DNA of 54,698 bases, from positions 1 through 54,698 of the forward strand of contig DRHF01000035.1 of assembly GCA_011049715.1 (NCBI GenBank), written 5' to 3'. Source of the stretch: Desulfobacterales bacterium. GTDB taxonomy: Bacteria > Desulfobacterota > Desulfobacteria > Desulfobacterales > UBA2156. Below the pieces are notes generated by a model. The model was not told where the DNA came from. It made no database searches and saw only the letters and a program-made list of their open reading frames with translations. Positions 43,144-52,920 of this stretch are shown piece by piece (position 1 is the stretch's first letter; every line of letters begins with the position of its first letter). The position numbers were made by a program, and so were the translations under genes.

Positions 43144-45471
43144 TTATCCCGAGCTGGAAGCTTTTATCGGAGGAACCTTGAAAATGATCACCCCCTCATT
43201 TTCAAACACTTTTTCGAAACGATCATCTTTTCTGAGATCCTCGACAAAAAATGTGGGGTAAACCCCCAGATTGATAATTTCCGGATCAACTTCGGCGATC
43301 AAATGCTTTTTAATTACCACGGCACCGATACCCATGCGATGCAGCATTTGAATGCGTGCATCGTTATCCGCACGCCAAAATTCCCTTAATCGATAATCCA
43401 GATACCATTCATGAGGAACCGGAAACAGTCGATAATTCCCTTCGGGATACATAAACACGGTACGGGGAGATGGCTCGTTTTCTTCCAGATATTCGATCGC
43501 CGCTGTGATTTGAGGGCTCACATGCCTTAATTTATAAGTCTTGTTCAACACATACCCACCTTGCAGAACCGCCAGTGCTGATATTGTCGCAATAATCAGT
43601 TTTGGTCTGGGAAGTCTGACGGTGTGCTCCACGAACGGTAGGATTACAAAAAGTACTCCGGGCAAAAAAAATCTCGCATCCGGGGCCGTTCGTAAATAAA
43701 ACGCCGTCAGCAGGATGTAAGAAAGTCCCGCACCGAAAAGCCAGCCAGTGGATCCGCTCTGTGCCAACGAGCAGTTCATTCCGAATCTGGCGCAAAAAAA
43801 GGACGCGGTTCCCGCCAAAAGAACTATCCAAAGGATCACACCCCCGTAAACAAGGTGATTTTCCGGAATCCGCAAGTCCCCAGGATGATTGGCAATAATT
43901 TCAATTTCATAACGGGTTACAGGTTTGGTTTTTTTTGCAAGATCGACATTAGAATCAGATTTTGGAGTTGTGGATCGAGATATTCCCTTTTTGCCTTTAT
44001 CTGTGTGTTTGATTGTACGTTTGATTGTTGTCATCAGTTGATGGAGTTTTATTTCAGGATAGAATCTTGTTCCCGCATGAGTCTCGACAATTTTGCCCAT
44101 CGTCCATGTGAACGAAAATAGAATGAATATCGAGCATGCGAGACGAAAGATGCTGCGTACCCAGCCACTCGATTTAAACTCCCATATCGCTAATAAAATT
44201 AAAAACGCGGGAACAAACAACAACGCGTTGACCTTGAATCCAATCGCCAGGCATAGAAACAACGTACCGAGAAACCAACGCCGATGTCGTAAAAAATAAA
44301 ATGCTGTGAACACCTGAGCGGTCATGGGAACGTCCTGATAAAAGGTTATTGAAAAAATAATAGCAACCGGAAGTGATGAAATCAGAATAACATAAAGAAG
44401 CACCGATCTGTTTTCGATACCATTTCGTGACTTTGCTAACAGATATGCAAAGATAAGAAGCTGCGCCCAGAAAAGCGTCTGATACAGCTGGAGGATATAG
44501 AAGCTTTTCCCGGTAAGGCGATAAAGCACGGCACCTATATAGTGCCATAGAAAAGAATGCGGATAACGCCGCACTTCTGTAGCACCCCAATTTGTGGGTA
44601 TATCCGCATAAAAGTTGGGCTTTGATAAATAGTCGGCCTGTTTGGAAAGCATATAGAAGTGAGTGACCTCGTCTCCGACCATCGGACGAGGGGTCAACCA
44701 ACCGACAATAAGCACCGATAGGGTGATGCCTGTAATGATAAGCGGTACCGCGATTTGAGATCCCCTCAATAATCGCGCTTTCGGTTTGTGGGTCTCGGTC
44801 TCATCATCGCTTTCCATAAGATGTGTCACCACTGGAAACGGGTCGGTTTGATGCTTTTTTTGAACTACATCTGAATTGACTCCTTCAAGTCGTGTGGTGA
44901 GGCGTCGAACTCGCTCTTCAAGGAGGACTTGTCGTTGGGCAATTTGGGCTTGGTTTTTCCAGTAGGTCGAAAGTGAAATGGAAAAATGAAACGCAATGAG
45001 CAGCAAAAATATAAATACAATGCCGACCACCGCAGCCACATAATCGGTCCCCAGAATAATTCTTAAAAAATCCAGAACACGCGGGAAAAAAGCCGTTGCA
45101 AGAATAATCAGGCTGGTGGCAATCCAAAGAATGGCATATCGCTCCTGCAGATGAGATCGTCGGATGGCTTCTATTGTTGTTACGATTACCATAAAGCTCA
45201 ATGCGGTCATCAGAAACCTGACGCGAGTGAAATAGCTCGTCTGTACAAGAAAATGGATGATACCCGGTTCCAGGGCCACCATCACCATCAACAGCCCGAT
45301 CGTCACCCCGGTTGCCCCGACAATCGTTTTTATGCGCCGGTCCCATAAAAAGACAATCGACATAATGGCGCATAACAGCCCGAAAAACGCAACCAGGATG
45401 CGGGGGGCAGTCGTCCCCACCCATTTTGAAATAAAATACAGAACTGAACTTAAAATATGAGCAATATCCAT
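43144..45471 (-). CDS. DUF2304 domain fused to GT39-like membrane glycosyltransferase
   Basis: 775 residues from ATG 45471 (a TTG one codon earlier is possible). Residues ~20-190 match DUF2304: three or four membrane segments with the signature RRSHLQERYAILWIATSL and a coiled coil (RQVLLEERVRRLTTRLEG). A GT39-like half follows (~225-776) with RPMVGDEVTHFYMLSKQ, the acidic loop, and IIFSITFYQDVPMTAQVF. DUF2304 proteins are normally small partners of DPM1-like GT2 enzymes. Here the partner gene immediately precedes, sharing one base (TGATG). I infer a coupled unit: the GT2 makes a lipid-phosphosugar, DUF2304 holds or assists it, and GT-C uses it in the periplasm. A ~60-residue insert rich in Lys, Thr and Ser lies near 470-520. 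Confidence 0.78.
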   Translation of the reverse strand: MDIAHILSSVLYFISKWVGTTAPRILVAFFGLLCAIMSIVFLWDRRIKTIVGATGVTIGLLMVMVALEPGIIHFLVQTSYFTRVRFLMTALSFMVIVTTIEAIRRSHLQERYAILWIATSLIILATAFFPRVLDFLRIILGTDYVAAVVGIVFIFLLLIAFHFSISLSTYWKNQAQIAQRQVLLEERVRRLTTRLEGVNSDVVQKKHQTDPFPVVTHLMESDDETETHKPKARLLRGSQIAVPLIITGITLSVLIVGWLTPRPMVGDEVTHFYMLSKQADYLSKPNFYADIPTNWGATEVRRYPHSFLWHYIGAVLYRLTGKSFYILQLYQTLFWAQLLIFAYLLAKSRNGIENRSVLLYVILISSLPVAIIFSITFYQDVPMTAQVFTAFYFLRHRRWFLGTLFLCLAIGFKVNALLFVPAFLILLAIWEFKSSGWVRSIFRLACSIFILFSFTWTMGKIVETHAGTRFYPEIKLHQLMTTIKRTIKHTDKGKKGISRSTTPKSDSNVDLAKKTKPVTRYEIEIIANHPGDLRIPENHLVYGGVILWIVLLAGTASFFCARFGMNCSLAQSGSTGWLFGAGLSYILLTAFYLRTAPDARFFLPGVLFVILPFVEHTVRLPRPKLIIATISALAVLQGGYVLNKTYKLRHVSPQITAAIEYLEENEPSPRTVFMYPEGNYRLFPVPHEWYLDYRLREFWRADNDARIQMLHRMGIGAVVIKKHLIAEVDPEIINLGVYPTFFVEDLRKDDRFEKVFENEGVIIFKVPPIKASSSG

Positions 45472-46223
45472 CAAATAATTCTTAAACGTGCTTTCTCAAA
45501 TCGCCTGTTTATGGGACGAATCCGGTCGACAGCAAGCGCAAGGCTGACCTTTATCATATAATAGATCGCTCCAAATCCATGGATCGTTGACTTTCCGCTT
45601 GTTCGGAGGCGGAATCTCACGGGGACTTCATGACAGTTGTATCCATGTCTGTGAAGCAGCGCTATTGCTTCCGGCTCAGGATACTCAGCCGGGTACTCAT
45701 TGGCAAAGTAATACAATAGCTTTCTGTTAATGATCCAGAAACCGGATGTGGGGTCTGTGACCCAGTTCCTGCATATCAACGACAAAAAGAATGAAAGCAA
45801 TTTGATTCCGATTGATCGAAGGGTTGTATTTTCATATGAACGCTTGCCGACATACCGTGATCCAATAACAAGATCAGAACCCTGTTTCGATATGGTTTTT
45901 ATCAGCTTCGGAATCTCTTGAGGCGGGTGCTGTCCGTCACCGTCTACCCGAACGACTAAATCGTATCCTCTTTCATATGTATATCTAAAGCCTGCCTGCA
46001 CCGCACCGCCAACACCTAGGTTACAGGGCAAATCGAGCACCACGACGTTTTTCGAACAAGCAACAGAAGCTGTTTCGTCTCTTGACCCGTCATTGATAAC
46101 AATAATATCAAGAAATGGGACTTCTTTTTTTATTTCATCTATCAGTGGGCCGATAGATTTCTCTTCATTATATGCGGGGATAATAACAGCAATTTTGCTT
46201 TTTTTTGGTTGATGTTCTATCAT
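45471..46223 (-). CDS. GT2 glycosyltransferase, DPM1-like
   Basis: 250 residues. KIAVIIPAYNEEKSIGPL; DIIVINDGSRDETA; DLPCNLGVGGAVQAGF; LVVRVDGDGQHPPQEIPK, with the DGDGQHP motif diagnostic of dolichyl-phosphate-sugar-synthase-like enzymes; DLVIGSRYVG; DPTSGFWIINRKLL. Such enzymes use a nucleotide sugar to glycosylate a polyprenyl phosphate at the cytoplasmic face. The short basic C-terminus has no membrane helix, so the DUF2304 domain of the next protein probably provides the membrane contact. Its stop codon shares one base with that gene's ATG. Confidence 0.9.
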   Translation of the reverse strand: MIEHQPKKSKIAVIIPAYNEEKSIGPLIDEIKKEVPFLDIIVINDGSRDETASVACSKNVVVLDLPCNLGVGGAVQAGFRYTYERGYDLVVRVDGDGQHPPQEIPKLIKTISKQGSDLVIGSRYVGKRSYENTTLRSIGIKLLSFFLSLICRNWVTDPTSGFWIINRKLLYYFANEYPAEYPEPEAIALLHRHGYNCHEVPVRFRLRTSGKSTIHGFGAIYYMIKVSLALAVDRIRPINRRFEKARLRII

Positions 46224-46233
46224 ATGCTATTTT

Positions 46234-47034
46234 TTAAGCTGTGAGATCTTTGGAAAATGATGATTTTTCATCACTCCTTGCAGACCCACATGAAAGAAAC
46301 AATTGTGGCTTGAGTACGCCCATTTTAGCAAATCGATATAAAAAACCGGTCCACAAGCACCCAAATGCGTATTTTATAGAATGTTTAAAGTCGATTGCTG
46401 ATGCTTCTTTGAAATATTTTGCCGGACACGTAATTTCCGCAATGGTGTAGCCCATCCAGAGAATCTGAAGCAACAACTGGTTGTCGAAGACAAAGTCGTC
46501 TAAATTCACCCTGAAATCAATGCATTCTAATAATTTACGCGAAAATGCTCTATACCCTGTGTGGTACTCTGAAAGCTTTCCCCCAGTCAATAAATTCTCA
46601 ATTAGTGTAAGAAAACGATTGGAAATATATTTATATTTGGGCATACCGCCTTTGAGAGCATTTCCTCCAAGGATACGTGAACCTATCGCACAAGGGTATA
46701 AACCGCTAGCTATAAGGGATGCCAGGGCGGGGATTAGCTTCGGAGTGTACTGATGTCGGGATGTACCATTATAATGATGTCTGCCCCTGCTTTAAGGGCA
46801 GTATCAAAGCATGTTTTCTGATTTTCTCCATATCCTAATGTTCCGAGCATGCTCAATTACATGAAGGTTAGGCAAAGAACGAGCAATTTCTACCGTTTTA
46901 TCCGAGCTGGCATCATCAACCATAATGACTATGTCTACAATTTCTTCATCCATGATCTCCTGATAAGTTTGAATAAGTGTTTTCTCAGCATTATATGCCG
47001 GCATAACAACCGATACGGCTTTTCCTTTAAGCAT
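46234..47034 (-). pseudogene. GT2 (DPM1-like) gene with two compensating frameshifts
   Basis: The frame starts at ATG 47034 with AVSVVMPAYNAEKTL and VDIVIMVDDASSDKT. After IEHARN it slips: one extra base near 46836 moves the homology to another frame ([25 protein letters not shown]). Near 46754 one base is missing, returning to the first frame in [14 protein letters not shown] and PCAIGSRILGG, then MPKYKYISNRFL and SEYHTGYRAF to the end at 46234. The 390-base distance between the outer parts is a multiple of three, so both ends share a frame. As sequenced, translation ends at TGA after ENML. Two single-base indels in ~85 bases mean either true decay or assembly errors. The intact product would be about 266 residues, a polyprenyl-phosphate-sugar-synthase type. 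Confidence 0.8.
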
Positions 47035-47080
47035 TTAGTAGTCCTGTGGAAAAGATGATAGCAGTACGTTACGGAACAAT

Positions 47081-48421
47081 CTAGCGGCTTTGGAGATTGG
47101 TATTTATCCTAGCGAATGAATAATTATTCCCTAGTGTAGTGACCATTGTATAAACAAAAGATGGGTATAATTGATGAAATAGTCTTGAGTATGCAGATTC
47201 CAAATACCATTTCAAGTCGTAAGGCGAAATTATAAAAATAGCATAATATCCAAGCAAAACCGTTGCTAAACCCATAAAATCTATTGAGAGATAGTACTTT
47301 TTATATAATATAAAAATAATAATCGACAGATAAATTATAAAAGGGTAATGATTCATGGTTGTGATGACGAAATAGGAAATGGTTGTAGTATATCTTTTAA
47401 TATCGAGCAGTTTTTCAAAATTATTTCCGAATAAACTATACGACAGCAAAGCATTTGGTGGTGCATATACTAATTTAAAGATAATTGTAACTAAAAGTGG
47501 GGGCAATGCGCCTATAAAATATTTACTGCCAGAGAAATGTTGATCTTTATATTTTGATAAAATCAAATAGAATGAAAAGACAATAAAAAATAAACCGCCT
47601 TCATTTTTTATCCAGCAGCTTGATGCTGAAAAAAATCCTATGAGAAACAGGTTATTTTGTTTTTCTGTTCTGAATTGATTAAAAAGAATAATAGTTAATA
47701 AAATATAAAGAGACAATAAAGTATCTGAATATTGAGAAGCTGCACGGTAGATAAATTTTGAATCTAATGCGAATATAAGGAATAAAATTAGACCTAATAA
47801 TTCTAAATTCTTAGATTTTAATGAGGAGTAGATTGATAAAGGGACTGCTGCTAATACGATATATGCTAATATTGAAGGAACTATCGGGGTAAAATTTCCT
47901 AGTAATTTCCAAAATATAGCAATGTAAGACGGAAGCATCAGTGGATAATCAGGATGAGTCCATTCAATATGATTCGTAAACAAATTAGTCCAATTATTAC
48001 TAAAGGTGAGAAATTTTGCGTGCATATTCCATATAGCCCAACTATCCCAACCTACCCATCTTGCAGAATGAAGGCTAAAAACAAGGGACATCAAGAGAAT
48101 TGATGCCAGAATGATAACTGACTCCCTCCTATAAAAGAACGATTTGATATTAGAAAAGATACTTTTCATATATTTTGAAATGTCTTTAATAAATATTAGA
48201 GATGTAATTGATATAACTGATATAATTATTAAATAGAAGCCAACAGTTGCTGATAAAACTAAACAAATTAAGTAAATAGTACTAATTCCTGTTAGAGAAA
48301 CAAAAAAAGAAATAATGTTATTGAATAAAAGAGTATTTTGGGGAAGAGATCGCATTAGAAAATAATTAAGTGAGAAAGACCAAACAATAATATTTAAAAT
48401 TAGCAAAATAGTATTAATCAT
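47081..48421 (-). CDS. Polytopic GT-C-like membrane glycosyltransferase
   Basis: 446 residues with about eleven membrane segments and very AT-rich codons. The loop RWVGWDSWAIWNMHAKFLT parallels DDWDAWAIWGAKAKVLA of the protein at 38799, followed by HPDYPLMLPSYIAIFW (parallel to HQDYPLLWPAVWAF). SSCWIKNEGGLFFIVFS parallels AAAAYTKNEGVLFALLG. This makes the two clear members of one family. Periplasmic transfer from a lipid-linked sugar is likely. It lies one base after the stop of a small anchored protein gene (48423), which suggests a partnership. Confidence 0.72.
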   Translation of the reverse strand: MINTILLILNIIVWSFSLNYFLMRSLPQNTLLFNNIISFFVSLTGISTIYLICLVLSATVGFYLIIISVISITSLIFIKDISKYMKSIFSNIKSFFYRRESVIILASILLMSLVFSLHSARWVGWDSWAIWNMHAKFLTFSNNWTNLFTNHIEWTHPDYPLMLPSYIAIFWKLLGNFTPIVPSILAYIVLAAVPLSIYSSLKSKNLELLGLILFLIFALDSKFIYRAASQYSDTLLSLYILLTIILFNQFRTEKQNNLFLIGFFSASSCWIKNEGGLFFIVFSFYLILSKYKDQHFSGSKYFIGALPPLLVTIIFKLVYAPPNALLSYSLFGNNFEKLLDIKRYTTTISYFVITTMNHYPFIIYLSIIIFILYKKYYLSIDFMGLATVLLGYYAIFIISPYDLKWYLESAYSRLFHQLYPSFVYTMVTTLGNNYSFARINTNLQSR

Positions 48422-48422
48422 T

Positions 48423-48821
48423 TTAATTCGTGCCAGTTAATCTTATGAAATAATTATTTTTATTAAACGATAATATTGTTTTGCCACTAGGTATCAAATA
48501 CTTCTTTTTTTGATTTATGCTTATATTTGTGCGTTCAATTGTGAGATAATATTGAATATTTTTTCTGCTCTTGGTAAGTATTCTTGGTGATAGTACAAAT
48601 TGACTTTGATAATACAACTTGTCGTGCTTTCCATTAGTATGACTCGTTTGAAAAGAGATGATTGAATCTTTAGGAACTCGCCGTCTTACTTCAAATAGGG
48701 CGTCTTCAAGATAGTCAATTTCAGTTTTATCCTTAGACATTGAAAACCAATGAAAAATCAAAACAATAGCTATTGTTATCATTAACAATAAATTAATATA
48801 CGCAGAGATAATTTTATTCAT
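48423..48821 (-). CDS. Small membrane-anchored protein of unknown function
   Basis: 132 residues. An N-terminal membrane segment (LLLMITIAIVLIFHWF) and a soluble part of about 100 residues, presumably periplasmic, with YLEDALFEVRRRVPKDS, LYYQSQFVLSPRIL and IQYYLTIERTNISI. I do not recognise a named family. The 'YxxQFVLSPRIL' stretch resembles C-terminal soluble parts of some GT-C proteins, so it may be a detached accessory domain for the membrane transferase gene that follows after one base. Base use is like its AT-rich neighbours. Confidence 0.6.
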   Translation of the reverse strand: MNKIISAYINLLLMITIAIVLIFHWFSMSKDKTEIDYLEDALFEVRRRVPKDSIISFQTSHTNGKHDKLYYQSQFVLSPRILTKSRKNIQYYLTIERTNISINQKKKYLIPSGKTILSFNKNNYFIRLTGTN

Positions 48822-48876
48822 TCTTTTACATTACAATATCGATATTTTTTATTCTTGCTGTGCTTAGAAAATGTTT

Positions 48877-50499
48877 CTATCGATTAGCCTTTTGCAAGGG
48901 CAATAAATATACAGCATATCTCTCATTCTTTTCACTCGTAACAAACTCTTTTATTTTAACTGTTGAAGCGCCAAAATCATCCATTTCTTCAGAAGTCCAA
49001 CTAAATTTTTTATTATGTTGGATTGTTCGAATAAAAGGTTTATCTTTTTGCTTGGCCAAACCAAAATGCCCGAGAACAATAAGCACGGGTTTCATCTCAC
49101 TTATTCGAAGTTGCCGACCTGATTCCAATAATTCGCCCATGGTTAGCTTGCTTTTATTTGCTCTTGTTTGCGCGATGTAATTTCTGAAAATCCCTTCTCG
49201 AGGAATAAAAATCCGATTTTTAACATAATAGGGTAAGGATTGCAGTCTGTAATCAGGCTCTCCTATTATAATCGCTTCTTGGAATCGTTTACTCGCCATA
49301 ATAAATTCACCAAAAGCCCGACTTGAACTCAATTCTTTGACTAAATCTCTATAAATCAAACGCATAGCACCTGCAATATGGACAAGAAAAATTGCTGAAA
49401 GAACAACATAAACCGATCCTTTTAATAGTAAAACACGATATTTTGCTAACTTGTCTATAGGAGTGATCATCGTTTCTTTGTAAACAATCCAGTAAAGAGA
49501 AACGATAAAAATAAAAACGAGCCCCTGGTGTCGTAATGCACCGTAGTATACGACTGAGAAAAATAGCCCTACTAAAACAACGCCAAGAAAAAGTGAAATC
49601 GCCATAAGTGGACGAACAATAAGGCCTGCAATTAGTATCCACATAAGAATATCCCTCATCAAAGCGGATAACCCAAAAAATATCACAGTAAAATGTAAGC
49701 CAGGATGTTTGATATTTGTCCATAATTCTTGTAAAAGTTGTGAAATGTTGAGAGAGAGCGCTTGAGTCACAATGCTATCTTGAGTCGGTAAAGTGGTAAC
49801 AGCAGAGAAGACAACTCCAATTCCAACAATTACAAATGAACATGAAAGAATTATAATTCGACGAAAATCAAACAAAGAACGATCATATACTAGAACATTT
49901 ATTAGCCAGAGAAATGCTATGACACAAACAAAAATGGCAGAATGTACATTGGTGTTCGCTAATGCAACAAGAATAAAAGCCACAAGAAATGGTTTCTCCT
50001 CTCTTTGCGTATAGAATTTTGCAAGCAAAAATAGGAAAAGCATGCTGATGCCATAGTTTCTGGCCACAACAGGATACTCATAAAATGGTAACACACCACC
50101 GATAAAGAGAATTCTCTGCCACATGGGGAAAGGAGCATATTTATAAAAAACAACTACACCTCCAAAAGCAATACAGACACTGGCTATCTTGAGTATCACA
50201 GAAGAGTTTATAATCATAAACCCGATTCGTAAAATCAAATACCAGAGAATAGGATGCCCTTCATTTTTAAGGGCTGTGAAAAGCCCCCATATCGTATCGG
50301 GTTCTAAAGCAATTGAAAGCGCCCTGACTTCATCACGCCAAACTTCATGTTTTGTAGATACAAAAATTACCATTATAAGCCACAACGCAAGGACCAATGT
50401 GGATATTATGGCATTCTTTCTATTTTCAAATGCATTGTTAGAACAAAGGTATCCTATAAAATCTTTTTCATGCCTCCTGTATTTAGAAATCAAGATCAT
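48877..50499 (-). CDS. Polytopic GT39-like membrane protein
   Basis: 540 residues with about ten membrane segments. KHEVWRDEVRALSIALE is an acidic first loop like those of ArnT/PMT-type GT-C enzymes ('DE' pair), followed by NEGHPILWYLIL and FYEYPVVARNYGISMLFLF. The C-terminal ~130 residues are soluble (FQEAIIIGEPDYRLQSLPYYV ends the membrane part). Likely takes a polyprenyl-phosphate sugar in the periplasm. No catalytic assignment is possible from sequence alone. It is the first of five such proteins in this part of the cluster, and 78 bases follow the previous gene without a clear signal. Confidence 0.68.
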   Translation of the reverse strand: MILISKYRRHEKDFIGYLCSNNAFENRKNAIISTLVLALWLIMVIFVSTKHEVWRDEVRALSIALEPDTIWGLFTALKNEGHPILWYLILRIGFMIINSSVILKIASVCIAFGGVVVFYKYAPFPMWQRILFIGGVLPFYEYPVVARNYGISMLFLFLLAKFYTQREEKPFLVAFILVALANTNVHSAIFVCVIAFLWLINVLVYDRSLFDFRRIIILSCSFVIVGIGVVFSAVTTLPTQDSIVTQALSLNISQLLQELWTNIKHPGLHFTVIFFGLSALMRDILMWILIAGLIVRPLMAISLFLGVVLVGLFFSVVYYGALRHQGLVFIFIVSLYWIVYKETMITPIDKLAKYRVLLLKGSVYVVLSAIFLVHIAGAMRLIYRDLVKELSSSRAFGEFIMASKRFQEAIIIGEPDYRLQSLPYYVKNRIFIPREGIFRNYIAQTRANKSKLTMGELLESGRQLRISEMKPVLIVLGHFGLAKQKDKPFIRTIQHNKKFSWTSEEMDDFGASTVKIKEFVTSEKNERYAVYLLPLQKANR

Positions 50500-50578
50500 T
50501 GTAAAAAAATTTTATTAAGTTCACGTTCAAAAAAATGAATTTTTGTGTTCATCGATGAATTTGAAAAATGGATGGACA

Positions 50579-51967
50579 CTATCTAACAAACTGCTCTAAA
50601 TGCCTAAAAGCATCGTCAGCTTTTTTCTGTTCTTCCATAATTGCATAGCGTGCATGAGGCGAGTTGTGTTTTGTGAAAATATCTTGTGTCCAAACCTCAC
50701 CGTTTTCGATTGCAATGCGCTTTATAAAATTGTTTAATTTTTTCGAAGAATTTAAATATCCTGTATTTTTTAATGCCCATTCCCGGGGATTATATTTGTG
50801 ATACTTGTCAAGCATATGGAGGATCGCACCTGATAGATCCGTATCTTTCGCCAAAATACCTGTGTGAGAATTGATATGATCTCTATTAACACCTCTATTT
50901 TGATCGGTTAAAATGACTGGTACATTGGAAAAGAAACATTCGTAAATACCTCGATTAGCGCCCTCTTCTTTGCTGAGAAGAATTCCCATTTTTGATTTTT
51001 GGACGATTTGTAAGACTTCTTCATGTGGGATACGTTCAAAATAATCTGAAATCTCTTGAACCCCGTATCTCTTACCCTCAGCTTTTATATCTTCGATCAT
51101 CGCCCCATCAATAGGATAGCCGACAAGAGCGATCCTGTTAATTCTTGTTTTAATTTTCGCCAATGACTCAAAAAGAAGTTCGTGACGCTTCCATTTCAAC
51201 CAATTTGCGATCATGACAAGGTCATATTTTTTTTTTGTATCCGGGCTAGGAGAAAATAGATCTGTATTTGTCCAATCACCAGCGCCTAAGCGAATCGGAA
51301 AAAAATTATGGCCTATTCTCTCTATATAATCGAAATCAGGTTTGTATTGTGCTTGGAAAATCACTTCGGTTTTTAACCCCAAACACAAGAAAAACATTGG
51401 ATTTTGATAATCACATGTACTGGGTTCCACAACGAACCGGTAGAAATTGGCCAACTGTTCGATGTCATAGATGGATGCCAGCTTTTTTACGCCCTGGTCA
51501 TAATTAATTAATAAGACACCTTTTTCTTTTTTGTGGATGTAAGGTTTCAAGACAAGCAGTTCACCCTGGCGGCTCCAATCCTCATCTTTTTTAGGATATC
51601 TAATTCTGAGTAAGTTGTATAGACCGAAGCCCTGAAATTGCTTTCTGTATTGGTTAGCCTCGGTTGAATTCACGTATGATTTCAGAATCTGATTTTGTTT
51701 GGCTATATGTTTTGATATAAACCTGGTGTAAAACCTCCAATATATACTGGAACACATTTGACTACCATCAAGCGAAGTTATATCCCGTTCATATCTCAAC
51801 AATGATGATATTGCCTGGTAATAATCTTTTTTTATTTCCCCATAGAAAACATGTCTCAGAACTGAAAACCATAAATAGATAATTTTAATAAGAAATATTT
51901 TTAGTATATAGTTTTTCTTATCATATAAGAAATATCTGATTTCATAAACAATTTTATGATATTTCAT
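50579..51967 (-). CDS. GT4-like glycosyltransferase
   Basis: 462 residues from ATG 51967 (TTG 51973 is an alternative). The first ~200 residues are unusual: a basic/aromatic N-terminus with a hydrophobic stretch (ILKIFLIKIIYLWFSVL). The C-terminal half is GT-B-like: YDLVMIANWLKWKRHELLF, INRIALVGYPIDGA, HEEVLQIVQKSKMGILLSKEE and GANRGIYECFFSNVPVI, where the Glu of the donor motif sits in YECFFSNVP. Donor unknown. It overlaps the preceding GT2 gene by 14 bases, so the two are translationally coupled. Confidence 0.78.
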   Translation of the reverse strand: MKYHKIVYEIRYFLYDKKNYILKIFLIKIIYLWFSVLRHVFYGEIKKDYYQAISSLLRYERDITSLDGSQMCSSIYWRFYTRFISKHIAKQNQILKSYVNSTEANQYRKQFQGFGLYNLLRIRYPKKDEDWSRQGELLVLKPYIHKKEKGVLLINYDQGVKKLASIYDIEQLANFYRFVVEPSTCDYQNPMFFLCLGLKTEVIFQAQYKPDFDYIERIGHNFFPIRLGAGDWTNTDLFSPSPDTKKKYDLVMIANWLKWKRHELLFESLAKIKTRINRIALVGYPIDGAMIEDIKAEGKRYGVQEISDYFERIPHEEVLQIVQKSKMGILLSKEEGANRGIYECFFSNVPVILTDQNRGVNRDHINSHTGILAKDTDLSGAILHMLDKYHKYNPREWALKNTGYLNSSKKLNNFIKRIAIENGEVWTQDIFTKHNSPHARYAIMEEQKKADDAFRHLEQFVR

Positions 51968-52871
51968 AATCAATTATTCGATTGCCATATAAAAGGTTAA
52001 CCCAAACTCCGACTTGATAAGAAATTCGACTGAGGAGAATAAATGGGCTAAAAAGAAAGAGCCTCGGTTCAGTCTGTCTGAGTTCCCAGATTAAAAAAAG
52101 TGTCAACGTGGCTGCATAAGGTATTATAGCAAGTGGATAAATAAAAGGGTTCTTAAGTCGTAATAACATCTTGGCAGGCAAAGACATTTGACTTTCGTGT
52201 TTAGCTTGAACAACTAATCCTGATCGGAAGCCCGACTTAAAACCCATGACAATAATGCTAACCAAACCATCGCGTTGATGATTATGTTTGACCTCAGCAT
52301 TTGGATTAAATAAACATAGCCATCCTTTTTTGGTAAGCTTCAGGCTTAAATCCCAATCTTCAGAAGCCAACAATGTCTCTTGAAAACCTATAACGCTTAA
52401 AAATGCTTTTTTTCTGATCGCAATAGCAGCAGAACCAAGATGACCGAAAAATGGTGTGTTATATTGATATCTTGAAAAAAGGGCATAATCGGCACACCGA
52501 TACCAAAATGTATTCTCTATCCCAATAACTCGACATCCTACTGCACCAACATCTTTATTTTTATGGAACTTCTCAGTAATGATCTCTATCCATTCTTGAG
52601 AGGGTATACAATCATCATCAATAAAGCACAGGATATCCCCTGTGGCCCTCTGCGCCCCTAGGTTTCTCATTTTACCAGGTGGATACAGTTTCTTTGTTTT
52701 AACAACTTGAACCCTCGATAGTTGTAATTTCTCAAAATTCAGCTTTGATGGGATAATGACGATGATTTCATAACAGTCTTTTGGAATCGACTGATTTGAA
52801 AGTCCTTCAATTGTTTGCTTTAATGTGTCGGTTCTGCTAGCAGGAACGATAACGCTAATAAATGGTGACAT
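51954..52871 (-). CDS. GT2-family glycosyltransferase with C-terminal membrane segments
   Basis: 305 residues. FISVIVPASRTDTLKQT; PPGKMRNLGAQRATGDI; LCFIDDDCIPSQEWI (DDD metal site); LLASEDWDLSLKLTKKGW with the 'ED' catalytic-base motif. The second half has hydrophobic stretches (YPLAIIPYAATLTLFLIWEL and LFLFSPFILLSRI), as in membrane-associated GT2 enzymes. Inverting transfer at the cytoplasmic face of the membrane is expected. Sugar specificity is unknown. Its end overlaps the next gene. Confidence 0.87.
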   Translation of the reverse strand: MSPFISVIVPASRTDTLKQTIEGLSNQSIPKDCYEIIVIIPSKLNFEKLQLSRVQVVKTKKLYPPGKMRNLGAQRATGDILCFIDDDCIPSQEWIEIITEKFHKNKDVGAVGCRVIGIENTFWYRCADYALFSRYQYNTPFFGHLGSAAIAIRKKAFLSVIGFQETLLASEDWDLSLKLTKKGWLCLFNPNAEVKHNHQRDGLVSIIVMGFKSGFRSGLVVQAKHESQMSLPAKMLLRLKNPFIYPLAIIPYAATLTLFLIWELRQTEPRLFLFSPFILLSRISYQVGVWVNLLYGNRIIDYEIS

Positions 52872-52920
52872 TAAATTAAAGAATTCAGGGATAAGGGGGT
52901 CTCAGGATTAGATTACTGTT

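Noticed and set aside
44918-45424. 168-codon minus-strand frame overlapping the DUF2304 region
   Set aside because: Alternate frame of the DUF2304/GT-C fusion, Cys/His-rich and without membrane pattern; the other frame matches the family.
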